64,000 nt of DNA from Ditylenchus dipsaci (taxonomy: Eukaryota; Nematoda; Chromadorea; Rhabditida; Anguinidae). Under the pieces are notes generated by a model. It had not been told where the DNA came from and searched no databases. It saw only the letters and a list, made by a program, of their open reading frames with translations. The DNA is taken from contig SADC01001026.1 of assembly GCA_004194705.1 (NCBI GenBank), positions 1 to 64,000 of the forward strand, written 5' to 3'. Both the position numbers and the translations under genes were made by a program. Positions 54,575 through 64,000 of the stretch are shown piece after piece. Positions within the stretch are counted from its first letter, which is position 1; each line of letters begins with the position of its first letter.

Positions 54575-54905
54575 ATGGAACTTCCAAATGATATTTTGGT
54601 AAGTCTATCAATTTTGTGTGACAAAAAAATACTTCATGCAAAAACATTTTAGCTCGAGTTTTTCATGCGTCTTTCTTGTATGGCTGAACTGACAAAGTGC
54701 AGAAGGGTGTGCAAACGCTGGAAAAAAGTCATTGAAAGGCTAGGCTTTGCCACTGTGAAAGTCTTCTCTACAAACACAATCTACCCAAGCCACTGGCCAG
54801 ACCACCGCAAAAAGTTGAATTTGACTGAGGTTTGTCAACATCGAACTAATTCGATATTTCTTTCAGTTTTATCATCCGCCTTCTTTTTATTTGTTAATAA
54901 GCTAA
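54575..54905 (+). CDS. Short F-box gene (copy C)
   Basis: Exons 54575-54598 (MELPNDIL), 54653-54829 (LEFFMRLSCMAELTKCRRV, CKRWKKVIERLGF ... KKLNLTE) and 54867-54905 (FYHPPSFYLLIS, TAA); introns 54 and 37 nt. A GTTTTTTCAG acceptor lies 14 nt before the ATG. F-box of about 45 residues with the usual LP..IL..F..L and C..VC..W; the remaining 25 residues are polar. Near-identical to copy A, intact unlike copy B. Role inferred from the family: Skp1 binding in SCF complexes. The short third exon may be a read-through end of a gene that once continued to the leucine-rich exon at 56148. Confidence 0.75.
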
Positions 54906-55061
54906 CACTGTATCCATTCTGAAAAATAAATTAACCATTCGCGCCACAAACTTATTTCTGGTCATCCACGTACCTTTTCAGGTTAAATAGCCTTGGGACC
55001 AAGGCAAAAAGTCAAATTTTGGTCACATTTTTTTTGTCAGAAAGTGTCGACCGCCACCTGA

Positions 55062-55290
55062 AAATATGTTTTAAATGGGCATACCAGCGCGTTACACTGC
55101 AATTAAGACGTCTACCAGCAAATTATTTCTCTCATGACCCTTTTCTATAGGCGTTCTACATGATCCGACGAAAGTTTTCTGCCTACTTTTTAAAAGTAGG
55201 ATAATCTCATGAATATCAGAATTGCATGAGACAAGTGAAAACAAGGATGATTTTTAAAAACTTGAGCCTAAGCCTCAAACTTTAGTGCAT
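55062..55290. mobile_element. TTAA MITE copy in C, right-truncated
   Basis: Starts ATGGGCATACCAGCGCGTTA after TTAA; breaks off near 55260, then AGCCTCAAACTTTAGTGC continues as in B. Confidence 0.7.
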
Positions 55291-55369
55291 TTGAAAAACC
55301 TTGATAAATAAACCGTTTGATGCCGAAGCAGTTTTATTTGCATGTATTTGTGAAAGTTGAAGGTAGAAA

Positions 55370-55490
55370 TACAGCTAAGGGTAAAAGGTTAAGGTAATGG
55401 TAAAAGTTACAGGTAAAAAAAAGGTAGAGGTAGGGGTAAAAGCTAGAGGTAAGAGTAAAAGTTAGAGGTAAGGGTAATTTTTATTGATAC
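55370..55490. repeat. One-sided GGTAGAGGTAAGGGTAA array
   Basis: Same words as 42560-42795, ending at GATACGGGCCCTGGA. Confidence 0.65.
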
Positions 55491-55705
55491 GGGCCCTGGA
55501 ATCAGTTTTCATATTTCGAATTCCACTTGAGACAATAAATATGGAAACACTTTCCTGACACATATTTGATTTTTTGTTGTCTCGAGTGGTATCCAATAAT
55601 CGAAAACAATGTTTTACTCGTTTTGAAAACATTTCATGACTATTTACAGTTAACCGAACGGCTTCTAGTGTTAGACTGGAAACCTGAAAAAGCTAACAAC
55701 TACTA

Positions 55706-56133
55706 CAGTCGAGTCCCGCTATAGTGCGACCCCCAAAAGTTCGTTCCAGCCTCGGGTCCGACACTTTTTTTACCTCGATTTTCAAAACTTTTTTTAAATT
55801 CTGTTTTGACAGTCTGGTCAGAAATATCATAAGGATTCCGATTTTGCCGATCGTTTTTCAAAAACCTAAAATTTTTTCTTTTAAAAAAGGAAAAACCCGC
55901 TATAGTGCGACTACTTTACAAAAAGTGGTCGCACTATAGCGGGTTTTTCCTTTTTTAAAAGAAATAATTTTAGGTTTTTGAAAAACGATCGGCAAAATCG
56001 GAATCCTTACGATATTTCCGACCAGACTGTCAAAACAGAATTTAAAAAAAGCTTAGAAAATCGAGGTAAAAAAAGTGTCGGACCCGAGGCTGGAACGAAC
56101 TTTTGGGGGTCGCACTATAGCGGGACTCGACTG
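55706..56133. mobile_element. CAGTCGA-family MITE, complete, in the leucine-rich gene intron
   Basis: 428-bp palindrome, ends CAGTCGAGTCCCGCTATAGT / ACTATAGCGGGACTCGACTG, TA at 55704-55705 and 56134-56135. A (about 37058) and B (about 49340) read AACTACTATATCC without it, so TA was duplicated. The ends resemble pogo/Tigger-type Tc1/mariner termini. It enlarges a 50-nt intron to about 480 nt but leaves both splice sites. Confidence 0.9.
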
Positions 56134-56147
56134 TATATCCTTTTTAG

Positions 56148-56389
56148 TGTAAGTGGCTTTTGCAAGCGTGCATCAGACATGTGGTCATCATTGACCTCAG
56201 AGAAGTCATGCTGACTTCCACAGCCTTGCAATTTGAAGGACCCTTTAAAGTGGCACAAATGGACGATGAATTTCTAGACATCTTGTACCAGGGATCCTGC
56301 CTGAAGCAAATACTAGTGAACATGAATTTTATAAACAAACAAATGTGGACGAAACTACAGGCACTTGGTGCATTGCGACGACTGAGAAT
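56148..56389 (+). CDS. Leucine-rich exon of an F-box-type gene (copy C)
   Basis: Reads CKWLLQACIRHVVIIDLREV ... LDILYQGSCLKQILVNMNFI ... LGALRRLRM; frame intact as in A, donor GTAAGTCCG. Differs from A by a few residues (FKVAQMDDEF, NKQMW). See 36799 for the argument that it belongs with the F-box exons. Confidence 0.55.
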
Positions 56390-56723
56390 GTAAGTCCGAA
56401 CAGTCTTCTGTGACCATCTTAACGGCTAGAAAACAAAACCCTAAACTACTAATACAGAAACATGTAAAAACAAAGTCGATAATTAAGGCAAAATGGCTTC
56501 CAAAGGTACGACCTTTCGAATTTTCAGTTGCTTGCGAATTTTCGGCGCTCACTCTGTTTTGACTAGCCCTGCTTTGTGGCTGAGAAAGTTTGAACAAATA
56601 TAAAAGTTAAAAATATCACACCCTTTGAAACTAAAGCAAACGAGCTTTTTAAAGCCAAAAATTGGTCTTGAAAATTTTTACTTAAAAGTCGAAAGTCGAC
56701 AACCCTGAAAATATGTGTCTACT

Positions 56724-57040
56724 AGAGTTGGCTCAGATCCGATATTTGGAACCGGAATTTTAGTTTTGCTAAAACCGGAATATGAACCGGAATTTCACTT
56801 CGGCCGAATCCAAAACCAGAGCAGAAAAAAAAAGAAATTTTTGGAAAAAAAATCGCTGCCGGTTTACATGATTTTTTTGTTTAATTTTATATTTAACACA
56901 AAAAATTCGTTCAAAACTTGATAATACGAGTTCAAAATCAGCTGAGCAAGAGAAAAATTATGAAAGAGTTGGGCTCGGAATTGATATCTAAACCAGAACC
57001 GAAATCCAAAAAAGGACCGGAATTCCGGGCCAACTCTACA
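56724..57040. repeat. AGAGTTGGC-ended repeat (copy in C)
   Basis: AGAGTTGGCTCAGATCCGAT ... CCGGAATTCCGGGCCAACTC; A, B and C all have it at the same place. Confidence 0.6.
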
Positions 57041-57314
57041 AAGACTCTGAAAAAGAAGAAGTATCTACCCTCTCAAATTATGTGTTTACGTCATCAAATT
57101 CTAATTTTCCACCTCCTAAAATCTATATTCTCCCGTCAACTCCATATTTTGTCAAAAATACTTGAATTTGCAATCTAATAGCAAACTTTTTCAAGTAAAA
57201 ATAAGAAAAAGGCTGGAAATTTACGTATCCTTGACATAATATGGAGTGAAAATTTTAAATCGAGGAGGTAAACACATGATTTGAGAAAGTACACACATTC
57301 TTCAACGGGTTAAA

Positions 57315-57487
57315 CTAAGGTTGTATAATTCTCCGAAAAAATAAATATCGGAGAATTCTCCGGAGAATTCTCCGAGAATTCTCTCGAGTATATGGAGGAT
57401 TTAATAAGGAAAAACTGGAAATTCCGGAGAATTTCGGAGAATTCTCCGGAGAATTCTCCGAAATCCCGGAGAATTGTACAACCCTAG
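57315..57487. mobile_element. 173-bp insert of palindromic GGAGAATTCTCC words
   Basis: Ends CTAAGGTTGTATAATTCTCC / GGAGAATTGTACAACCCTAG. B lacks it (ACAGGTTAAAACATATTTTGC); C has TTAAA on both sides. The interior is six or more copies of the self-complementary GGAGAATTCTCC. Confidence 0.8.
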
Positions 57488-57752
57488 ATTAAACACACAT
57501 TTTGCCTGAAATTTGAATTTTAGTGAGCAAAAAAATTTAAAGGGGTTTACACATAATTTTTGGGGTTTTTCCTATAGCCATAAAATCTCACAACGGTAAA
57601 TTTCAAAAATCTACTAGTCCTACGAAGCATTCGACGATTAGGAGTGCGTTTCATGTTACTTTCCTGTAGTTTAGTAAGCGTGTTTGAATTCATTCTGAGC
57701 TTGTGAAAACTTCTAGAAATTCGCTAATTTTATCGAAAGCTTACGGCAAATT

Positions 57753-60513
57753 TGGACCATTTCCCTACTTTAAAGGATATCTCAGCTTCCTGATATCAAC
57801 GGATTCGGATTCAAGTGCGCTACCCAGGTTCTTAAAGGGGCATGCTCGCGCCTGATGGAATAATTCTTTCATTTCAAATTGGCGGGTACCAGGCACGCCA
57901 GAGATTTTGAATTTCAAATTCAAATTTTCAAATCATTTTGAGTTCTGTGCTTTATCTTTCGTGACTTGTCGGTGATTTTTGCTCTCATTTTACGCTTGAT
58001 TTTCTTACTGACTGACTGTTTTGGTTTTAGCGTCAAAGAGTCTCGTGTGCTCAGGTGGTAATTTTCGCGCATGCTCACGTTCTTCCATCGATCTTGCTGC
58101 TTGTATTAGATAAGTTTTATTTATTTTGTGCCCCGTCATTTTCTTTTCCCTTGTTCTGTCTTTCAGGTGTCTATTTGGAGGTCTCAAGAGCGAAGGATAT
58201 CAGCAGTGGTTATATTTATGATTTTAGGTTCTCTCCTCAGGTATTATTAGACGTTTTTATACAAATCGCGCTGCGACTGCATATATCCTGTCAAAGTCCA
58301 TTATAAAAGTAAATAAATATAGCAGGCAACCATTTACGTAGTGATTTTTGACTTTGTCAGCCTGTATACGGTCGAAGTGTCACTTTCTATGTGCCTTCGT
58401 GCTCCATTCCATGGCAGTATGGCTAGGCCCTTGTAACATATCTGTCGGAGCGCGTCAACTTCTCTGAAGAGGCTGCCTAGCGAAAGTGTTCATCCCGCTG
58501 GGCTTTTTACCGCTAATTTTCAGGTTCGATCGACAATTGGGACCACATCTTTACGTCTTGCATCTTTGTCTCTCTTGCTTGGTTCTTGGCATTTGTAAAG
58601 TCCGCTAAAACACACACCTTCGGAAATGAGAATGTAAAAGTTGTTGCAAACACGAAAAATGTGGGCAAAACATTGAGTTACAAGAAAGTGCGGACTGAAT
58701 GTAGGTCGGTTATGATAACCTAAAAATTTTATCGGCTGGAATCGGAAAATTGGAAAGACCTAACACTGCCGCATTACAACACTGCCGTCCAAATATATTC
58801 TTTACGTCACAGGATTCCTCTTTCACTTCTTTCTTCGATTTTCACGTTAATAATTTTAGATCACCAAATAACCTTTTTATCAGTTAGACCCGCTATCAGA
58901 CCCACTTTTTACTTTGGTCTCCATGTTTTTTTGGCTTAGGTGCGATTTCAGAGAAAATTTTAGCGTAAAGCGTGTTTACCAATAAAAAAACTTCAACTTT
59001 GACTCCATGAACAAACTAGAGCAGGAGTACTCTCAATCGGGAGTGCTGAACGAGCCACACAGACCAAAACATACCTGACTAATTGATGGATACAGAAAAT
59101 GGAAGGAAAACACACTGATCAATTCGATTACTGCGGCAAAAAGAGCTAACTTTCTAAGAATCGTCGCTGTTGATGGTTGTACTGATAGACTCCCCTAAAA
59201 GTTAGAGACGCATACCACTAGACGACGAAAAGTGCAATCGATGGATTGGTTGATGGTGTGAACCTCGTGGAGCATCCTGACGATGGTCGTAATTCAGGAG
59301 CGGGAACGGAAAGTTACAGAAAAAAGTAAACTTTGACTACTTTTGAAGGAAAAAAGATCTTTCATCCAGTGCTTATTACCATTTTGAAGCAAAAAAAACA
59401 CTTTGACTAATATGTTAAAAAAACAATTTCGGTTCCCATGAAAAGTACAAATCTATTTAAAAAGTACAAATCCCACCCCTGAGGTAATCATCGGCATATT
59501 GAACATTCGTCATATGTCAAGCTAAGAACAAGTTCTGAACGGTAGCATCGAGCTGAAAGAATTCGTGGAGGCAAGCCAGAAAAAATACCAAGAAAGATCA
59601 ATTTGTAGCAAATGATGACCCAGCTGATTGTTGTTCGATGCAATGGAAAGCGTTGTTGATAAATCAATTAGACTGCTGTCTAATCGTCTTCTATATGTGA
59701 GCTGCTACAAAAATGCTACGAAGCCCCAATTGTCGATCGAACCTGAAAATTAGCGGTAAAAAGCCCAGCGGAATGAACACTTTCGCTAGGCAGCCTCTTC
59801 AGAGAAGTTGACGCGCTCCGACAGATATGTTACAAGGGCCTAGCCATACTGCCATGGAATGGAGCACGAAGGCACATAGAAAGTGACACTTCGACCGTAT
59901 ACAGGCTGACAAAGTCAAAAATCACTACGTAAATGGTTGCCTGCTATATTTATTTACTTTTATAATGGACTTTGACAGGATATATGCAGTCGCAGCGTGA
60001 TTTGTATAAAAACGTCTAATAATACCTGAGGAGAGAACCTAAAATCATAAATATAACCACTGCTGATATCCTTCGCTCTTGAGACCTCCAAATAGACACC
60101 TGAAAGACAGAACAAGGGAAAAGAAAATGACGGGGCACAAAATAAATAAAACTTATCTAATACAAGCAGCAAGATCGATGGAAGAACGTGAGCATGCGCG
60201 AAAATTACCACCTGAGCACACGAGACTCTTTGACGCTAAAACCAAAACAGTCAGTCAGTAAGAAAATCAAGCGTAAAATGAGAGCAAAAATCACCGACAA
60301 GTCACGAAAGATAAAGCACAGAACTCAAAATGATTTGAAAATTTGAATTTGAAATTCAAAATCTCTGGCGTGCCTGGTACCCGCCAATTTGAAATGAAAG
60401 AATTATTCCATCGGGCGCGAGCATGCCCCTTTAAGAACCTGGGTAGCGCACTTGAATCCGAATCCGTTGATATCAGGAAGCTGAGATATCCTTTAAAGTA
60501 GGGAAATGGTCCA
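57753..60513. mobile_element. 2.8-kb inverted-repeat element with 790-bp, about 99% identical arms
   Basis: Arms 57753-58541 and 59726-60513 show only a few mismatches by eye. Within them AGGGGCATGCTCGCGCC (57836) and GGCGCGAGCATGCCCCT (to 60430) are bordered by TTAA (57832-57835, 60431-60434), like the TTAA MITEs, but the arms extend about 80 bp farther out. The 1.18-kb centre (58542-59725) has no recognised gene. Open frames in the arms (for example 58055-58306 and its mirror) lack any family signature. Confidence 0.75.
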
Positions 60514-60719
60514 AATTTTCTGTGTGTTCTACTCAAAATACCAATATCTCAGCTACCTGAAATTTTTCCGACTTGATCTCAACAGATTCGAATTCAGTAA
60601 GAAATTGTAGCATTAGGGGTGACTTTCCAGTAACTTTCACTGTCAAAATCGACGAGTTTTAATCAAAAGTTTCAAATATTCCGGAAAAAATGGTGGTCAG
60701 TTGATGGCCGTCCCAGAAT

Positions 60720-61030
60720 GCCACCCTGAACCATTCATAACCACTTTAAACCACTCCTAACCAGTATTAAGGTACCTCAAACCAGTGATCAAGGTGGTTT
60801 AGTGTGGTCTAAAGTGGTTCGGTATCAAGCGATTGAGGCGATCCAGGTGGGATTTTGATGCGCGCAATCAAATTTTTGCAAAAAGTATCCCTCAAGTAAA
60901 CATTTTGCGCGTTGCTATGAAGTCGCTCTGTACTTTTAGAAAAATATTATAAACATTTGTTTTTTTATTGATTGTCATGTGTGATCAGGGTTGTCAACTC
61001 GACGTGTCGCATTCGATTTTTTACGTCGAA
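60720..61030. repeat. Edge repeat of the duplicated unit, extra copy
   Basis: AGTGTGGTCTAAAGTGGTTC, GATGCGCGCAATCAAA and TCGACGTGTCGCATTCGA as at 51570-51800; may be the displaced far end of unit C. Confidence 0.6.
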
Positions 61031-61229
61031 CTGAGGTTTGATTATAGAAAAAACATTTAGAAATAATATGAGTTCTTTACGAGACAATTAAGTTAATTCA
61101 GAAATTTGAAACCAAAAAAAAGCCGCGAATTCAAAAAGTGGAAAAAGGGGACAAACAAATTGGGCAATACTTTTTTTGCCGTAAATTTGTTCACAAAAGA
61201 CTTGAATCTAGTTTTGCAGTCTAGTTACA

Positions 61230-61400
61230 GTCGAGTCTCGATATAGTGGCACTCCTATATAGTGGCACCTTGATCACGGATAGTTTGGTTTCGGAAATGA
61301 CTAGAGTGATACCCTCGATATAGTGGCACCCTCAGTATAATGGCACCTCTAGAGGGTGATCGAAAAATAAGCCTCCCGGGCGGCCTATTAGAGGAAAAAC
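61230..61400. mobile_element. Fragments of CAGTCGA and CCGTATT MITEs
   Basis: CAGTCGAGTCTCGATATAGT (61229) with several GATATAGTGGCACC words, then GGCCTATTAGAGGAAAAACG to 61401. Confidence 0.6.
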
Positions 61401-62130
61401 GGTAGGTCATTTCGTCCCCCGTCATTGCACCCTCCTCTTCCCGTTCATTTCGTCCATCGGTCTTTTCGGTCTGCACTCACTGGGCTAGAATGTCTACCTG
61501 CGCTAGAATATCTATCTGTCATATCTATCTGTCAGTATCTATCTGTCAAGCCCAAAAATTTATTTCATTTGAAAACAAATAAATTTAACGTAAGTAGAAT
61601 TGAGTGGTGATGTTCGTGTTCGTTAAATGTTGGGGAACTACATAGTGAGTCATTATACAGTTCTTGAAATAATTTTTGTATTGAAAGATAGCAGTTTAAA
61701 AATCCCAAATTACCTCCTTACAGCGAATAATTGCATGAATGCAACTTCAGGGCAAAGTTCCTGTCATGATCCAGACAATTGATGTTGTACGGATTCACTT
61801 TCCGGTTTTTTTTAAATGCTATGAAACTAATTTTCAATACAAAATTAGGTGCGTAGACGTTTCGCAAATTTAGTAATTCTATTATTTTATACATGTATTT
61901 GCGCAAATTCAAATATTTTTGCAGGTAACCGCGTGTTTTTTAAGGCGCGGGTAACCGCAAACCGCCCCGCATTCTCAGGCCAAATTTTTTACATCTTCCT
62001 GGTTTAAACACTACATCCAGAAAGGCCGATGTGGTTCGGTATATCTTATAGCAACCAGCACTACGAAATGCAAAAACCTAGCTTTATTCAAATCAACTCA
62101 GCGAACAAACATAACAACTGTTAAGCAACG
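61400..62130. other. Spacer downstream of the C48 protease gene
   Basis: Contains a CTATCTGTC microsatellite at 61505-61552; otherwise AT-rich without an exon. Confidence 0.45.
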
Positions 62131-62131
62131 G

Positions 62132-64000
62132 TTAAAGCAAAAGGTAATCCGTGATTTCATCCATCATATTTTTTTCTGATTTTCTTCATGTCGGCCTGGG
62201 CGAAGTTCATCGGCGCGCAAACAGAAAGGCACTCCGCGTAGGCACAGACGAAAACGCCGCAATCGCATCCATTCGTTTGCACGGAAATATCCTATAAATA
62301 GCGAAATTTTAATGTACAGATCGAAGGATTTTGGATAATACTCTTAGCACTGAGGGAGTCCAGCCACATCTACTCTTCTCAGCTTCGCCTCACAATCAAA
62401 GAACTCTCTAAAAGAAAATACCGTATTTCCTCTAATAAGTCGGCCGGCCGCCTTATTTTTCAACCTCCCTCCAGCAGGCCGCCTTATTAGAGCGGACCGC
62501 CTTATTGGAGCAGGCCGCCTTATACTTCAAACATCCTCTCATCAAAATTTATTTAAATTCTCTAACAACAAATTTTGAACTAAGAGGTAATAACAACAAT
62601 CATAACAATGAATCATAAACAATCACAGACTAGGATGTGACCAGTGTTTTCATAATTCACACTAACAGTGACACTGACATTGACACTGACATGTCAGTTT
62701 AGCAAACTGACATTTTTTAACAGTGGTCATAGACATGAAAGAACTTGTCTTTTCGAAATTCTGTCAAGTGCGTTAGAAAGCTGACGAAATTCTGATTGAG
62801 AAAGGTGCTATCACATTTTCGACCCGCCTATGAAAAAAAGCCGGAAAAAATAAGTGTCAGTCCCATTTTTAATGTCAGTTTAGCAAAAAAATGTCAGTGT
62901 CAGTTTAGACTTTTTTTGCTAAACTGACATTAAAAATGAAACTGACACTTATTTTTTCCGGCTTTTTTCATAGGCGGGTCGAAAATGTGATAGCACCTTT
63001 CTCAATCAGAATTTCGTCAGCTTTCTGACGCACTTTACAGAATTTCGAAAAGACAAGTTCTTTCATGTCTACGACCACTGTTAAAAAATGTCAGTTTGCT
63101 AAACTGACATGTCAGTGTCAATGTCAGTGTCATTGTCAGTGTGAATTATGAAAACACATCATGTGACTAATTCCAATCAAAAAGTGATAAAATTAGGATT
63201 CGGCGCATTTAAAACAATTTTGATTATGAATAAAATTTTTAGGGGCCGCCTTATTAGAGCAGGCCGCCTTATTTTTCAACCTCGTTCCTGAGGGCCGCCT
63301 TATTAGAGCGGGCCGCCTTTTTAGAGCAGGCCGCCTTATTAGAGGAAATACGGTGAGCAAGATGAATATGGTCAATGAACTATGAAAGGCTACTGCAGTC
63401 GGTGAATACATCCATTGTCATCTCCATATAGTGAGTCATAGTAGTTGATGCTTTCCTCCTTCACGTGAGCAACATAAAGTCCCACAAATTCCCGACAAGC
63501 TAAAACACAAAGATTCTTACCGCCAAGCACCAATGCTCTGGATGATGAATTAGGAACAGAATTATGTCGGCCTTGAACAAGTCCACCCGCTCTACCCATC
63601 TTGACATTGCCACAGGCCCTTGCCGGGCAAGTCGAACGGGTCGTCCACCACTAGTACTCCTTGGCGTCGATGACGGAATAACTGTTGCCTCTTTTCCTCA
63701 TACGGGCCGAAATACATATTGACGGAGGCAGGATTGAATACGCCCTCATCTTTCGCCTGAGACATCTTCAGCGCTTTCTCCTGATACTAAGACAAGCAAC
63801 CACTTAAACCCGATCAAACAATTAAATGTCAAACAACCTACTTTCTCGAATGTTGTCTGTGGCTGAGCTCCTGCTTGCGTCCTGACTTCTTGGCGGCACT
63901 CCCTATCCAGATTCATGGCGAGGATTTCACTCTCCTTGTAGACCTTGCATTGGGCGTGGTGGGAGCCCCGGTTTCAGTAGCTTCGTGCAGCGTTGGCACT
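62132..64000 (-). CDS. Ulp1/SENP-type SUMO protease (peptidase C48), interrupted
   Basis: Cysteine protease that matures or removes SUMO. Minus-strand exon 63521-63607 gives RWVERVDLFKADIILFLIHH + PEHWCLA with catalytic His; 63411-63473 gives VAHVKEESINYYDSLYGDDN with catalytic Asp; after a 1-kb repeat-filled gap, 62400 down gives EFFDCEAKLRRVDVAG and, near 62262, SVQTNGCDCGVFVCAYAECL with the oxyanion Gln and catalytic Cys, ending MMDEITDYLLL and TAA (62132). Faults: no usable acceptor ends the 47-nt segment 63474-63520; an extra A in the A run near 62185; a frame break near 62350. The upstream exons (63600-64000, with a 55-nt intron at 63787-63841 and text such as ECRQEVRTQAGAQPQTTFEK) do not show the N-terminal half of the protease fold, and I do not recognise them. 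Confidence 0.75.
62427..63356. mobile_element. CCGTATTTCCTC-ended element filling the protease intron
   Basis: Ends CCGTATTTCCTCTAATAAG (62422) / CTTATTAGAGGAAATACGG (63354). Both ends carry tandem GCCGCCTTATTAGAGC words (62455-62525 and 63243-63345). The middle holds a separate hAT-type palindrome. Confidence 0.75.
62642..63159. mobile_element. 518-bp hAT-type palindrome with 8-bp TSD
   Basis: Left end CAGTGTTTTCATAATTCAC, right end GTGAATTATGAAAACACAT; arms of about 240 bp nearly perfect, rich in TGACATTGACACTGACATG. Flanks GATGTGAC (62634-62641) and CATGTGAC (63160-63167) match at 7 of 8. Confidence 0.8.

Larger units (their letters stand above)
52070..57750 (+). repeat. Duplicated unit, copy C
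   Basis: Direct neighbour and same orientation as B. Private insertions: 52563-53083, 53316-54548, 55706-56133, 57315-57487. It is cut at 57750, just before the position where the 100-aa gene begins in B, by the 2.8-kb inverted-repeat element. Confidence 0.8.

Noticed and set aside
58055..58306. 83-aa frame mirrored at 59960-60211
   Set aside because: Conserved only because the inverted arms are nearly identical; the opposite-strand frame is just as long, and no family signature is seen.

Overview
This window looks like nuclear DNA of an invertebrate animal, most probably a nematode. The reasons are GT-AG introns of about 30-60 nt, acceptors of the form TTTTCAG, and several start codons lying 1-14 nt after such an acceptor (1251 minus, 27051 minus, 50861 plus, 54575 plus), as expected for spliced-leader trans-splicing. 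The genus cannot be told from the sequence. No rRNA, convincing tRNA, CRISPR array or bacterial operon is present.

Host genes are few. The left edge (1-1251, minus) is the 5' part of importin-alpha. At 25414-27051 (minus) lies a histidine phosphatase of the UBASH3/Sts type, with a truncated tandem copy at 27385-28085. The right edge (62132-64000, minus) is a Ulp1/SENP-type C48 SUMO protease whose catalytic His/Asp and Cys exons are separated by about 1 kb of transposon-derived intron. All three genes have well-formed splice sites but also frame breaks.

The centre (about 33950-57750) holds three copies of one duplicated unit: A (about 33950-41060, inverted), B (about 47640-51970) and C (about 52070-57750). 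Each carries a short F-box gene, a leucine-rich exon and, in A and B, an unrecognised 100-aa three-exon gene. Because the copies align, most transposon insertions inside one copy have an empty site in another, so their ends and target duplications can be read directly. Between A and B its exons differ about three times as much as its introns.

The rest is nested mobile and foldback DNA: a truncated Ty3/gypsy element (9915-11459); Tc1/mariner relatives (8805-9752, 19552-20135) and TA-flanked MITEs; an apparent MULE (18055-24800) that contains a zinc-knuckle gene fragment and a 4967-bp hAT element with perfect 8-bp target duplications (18550-23516); Helitron ends and helicase remains (30343, 38643, 40694); TTAA-flanked MITEs; and a set of foldback elements whose arms are tandem arrays of short words. 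Almost all the longer open frames outside the genes are translations of these arrays.
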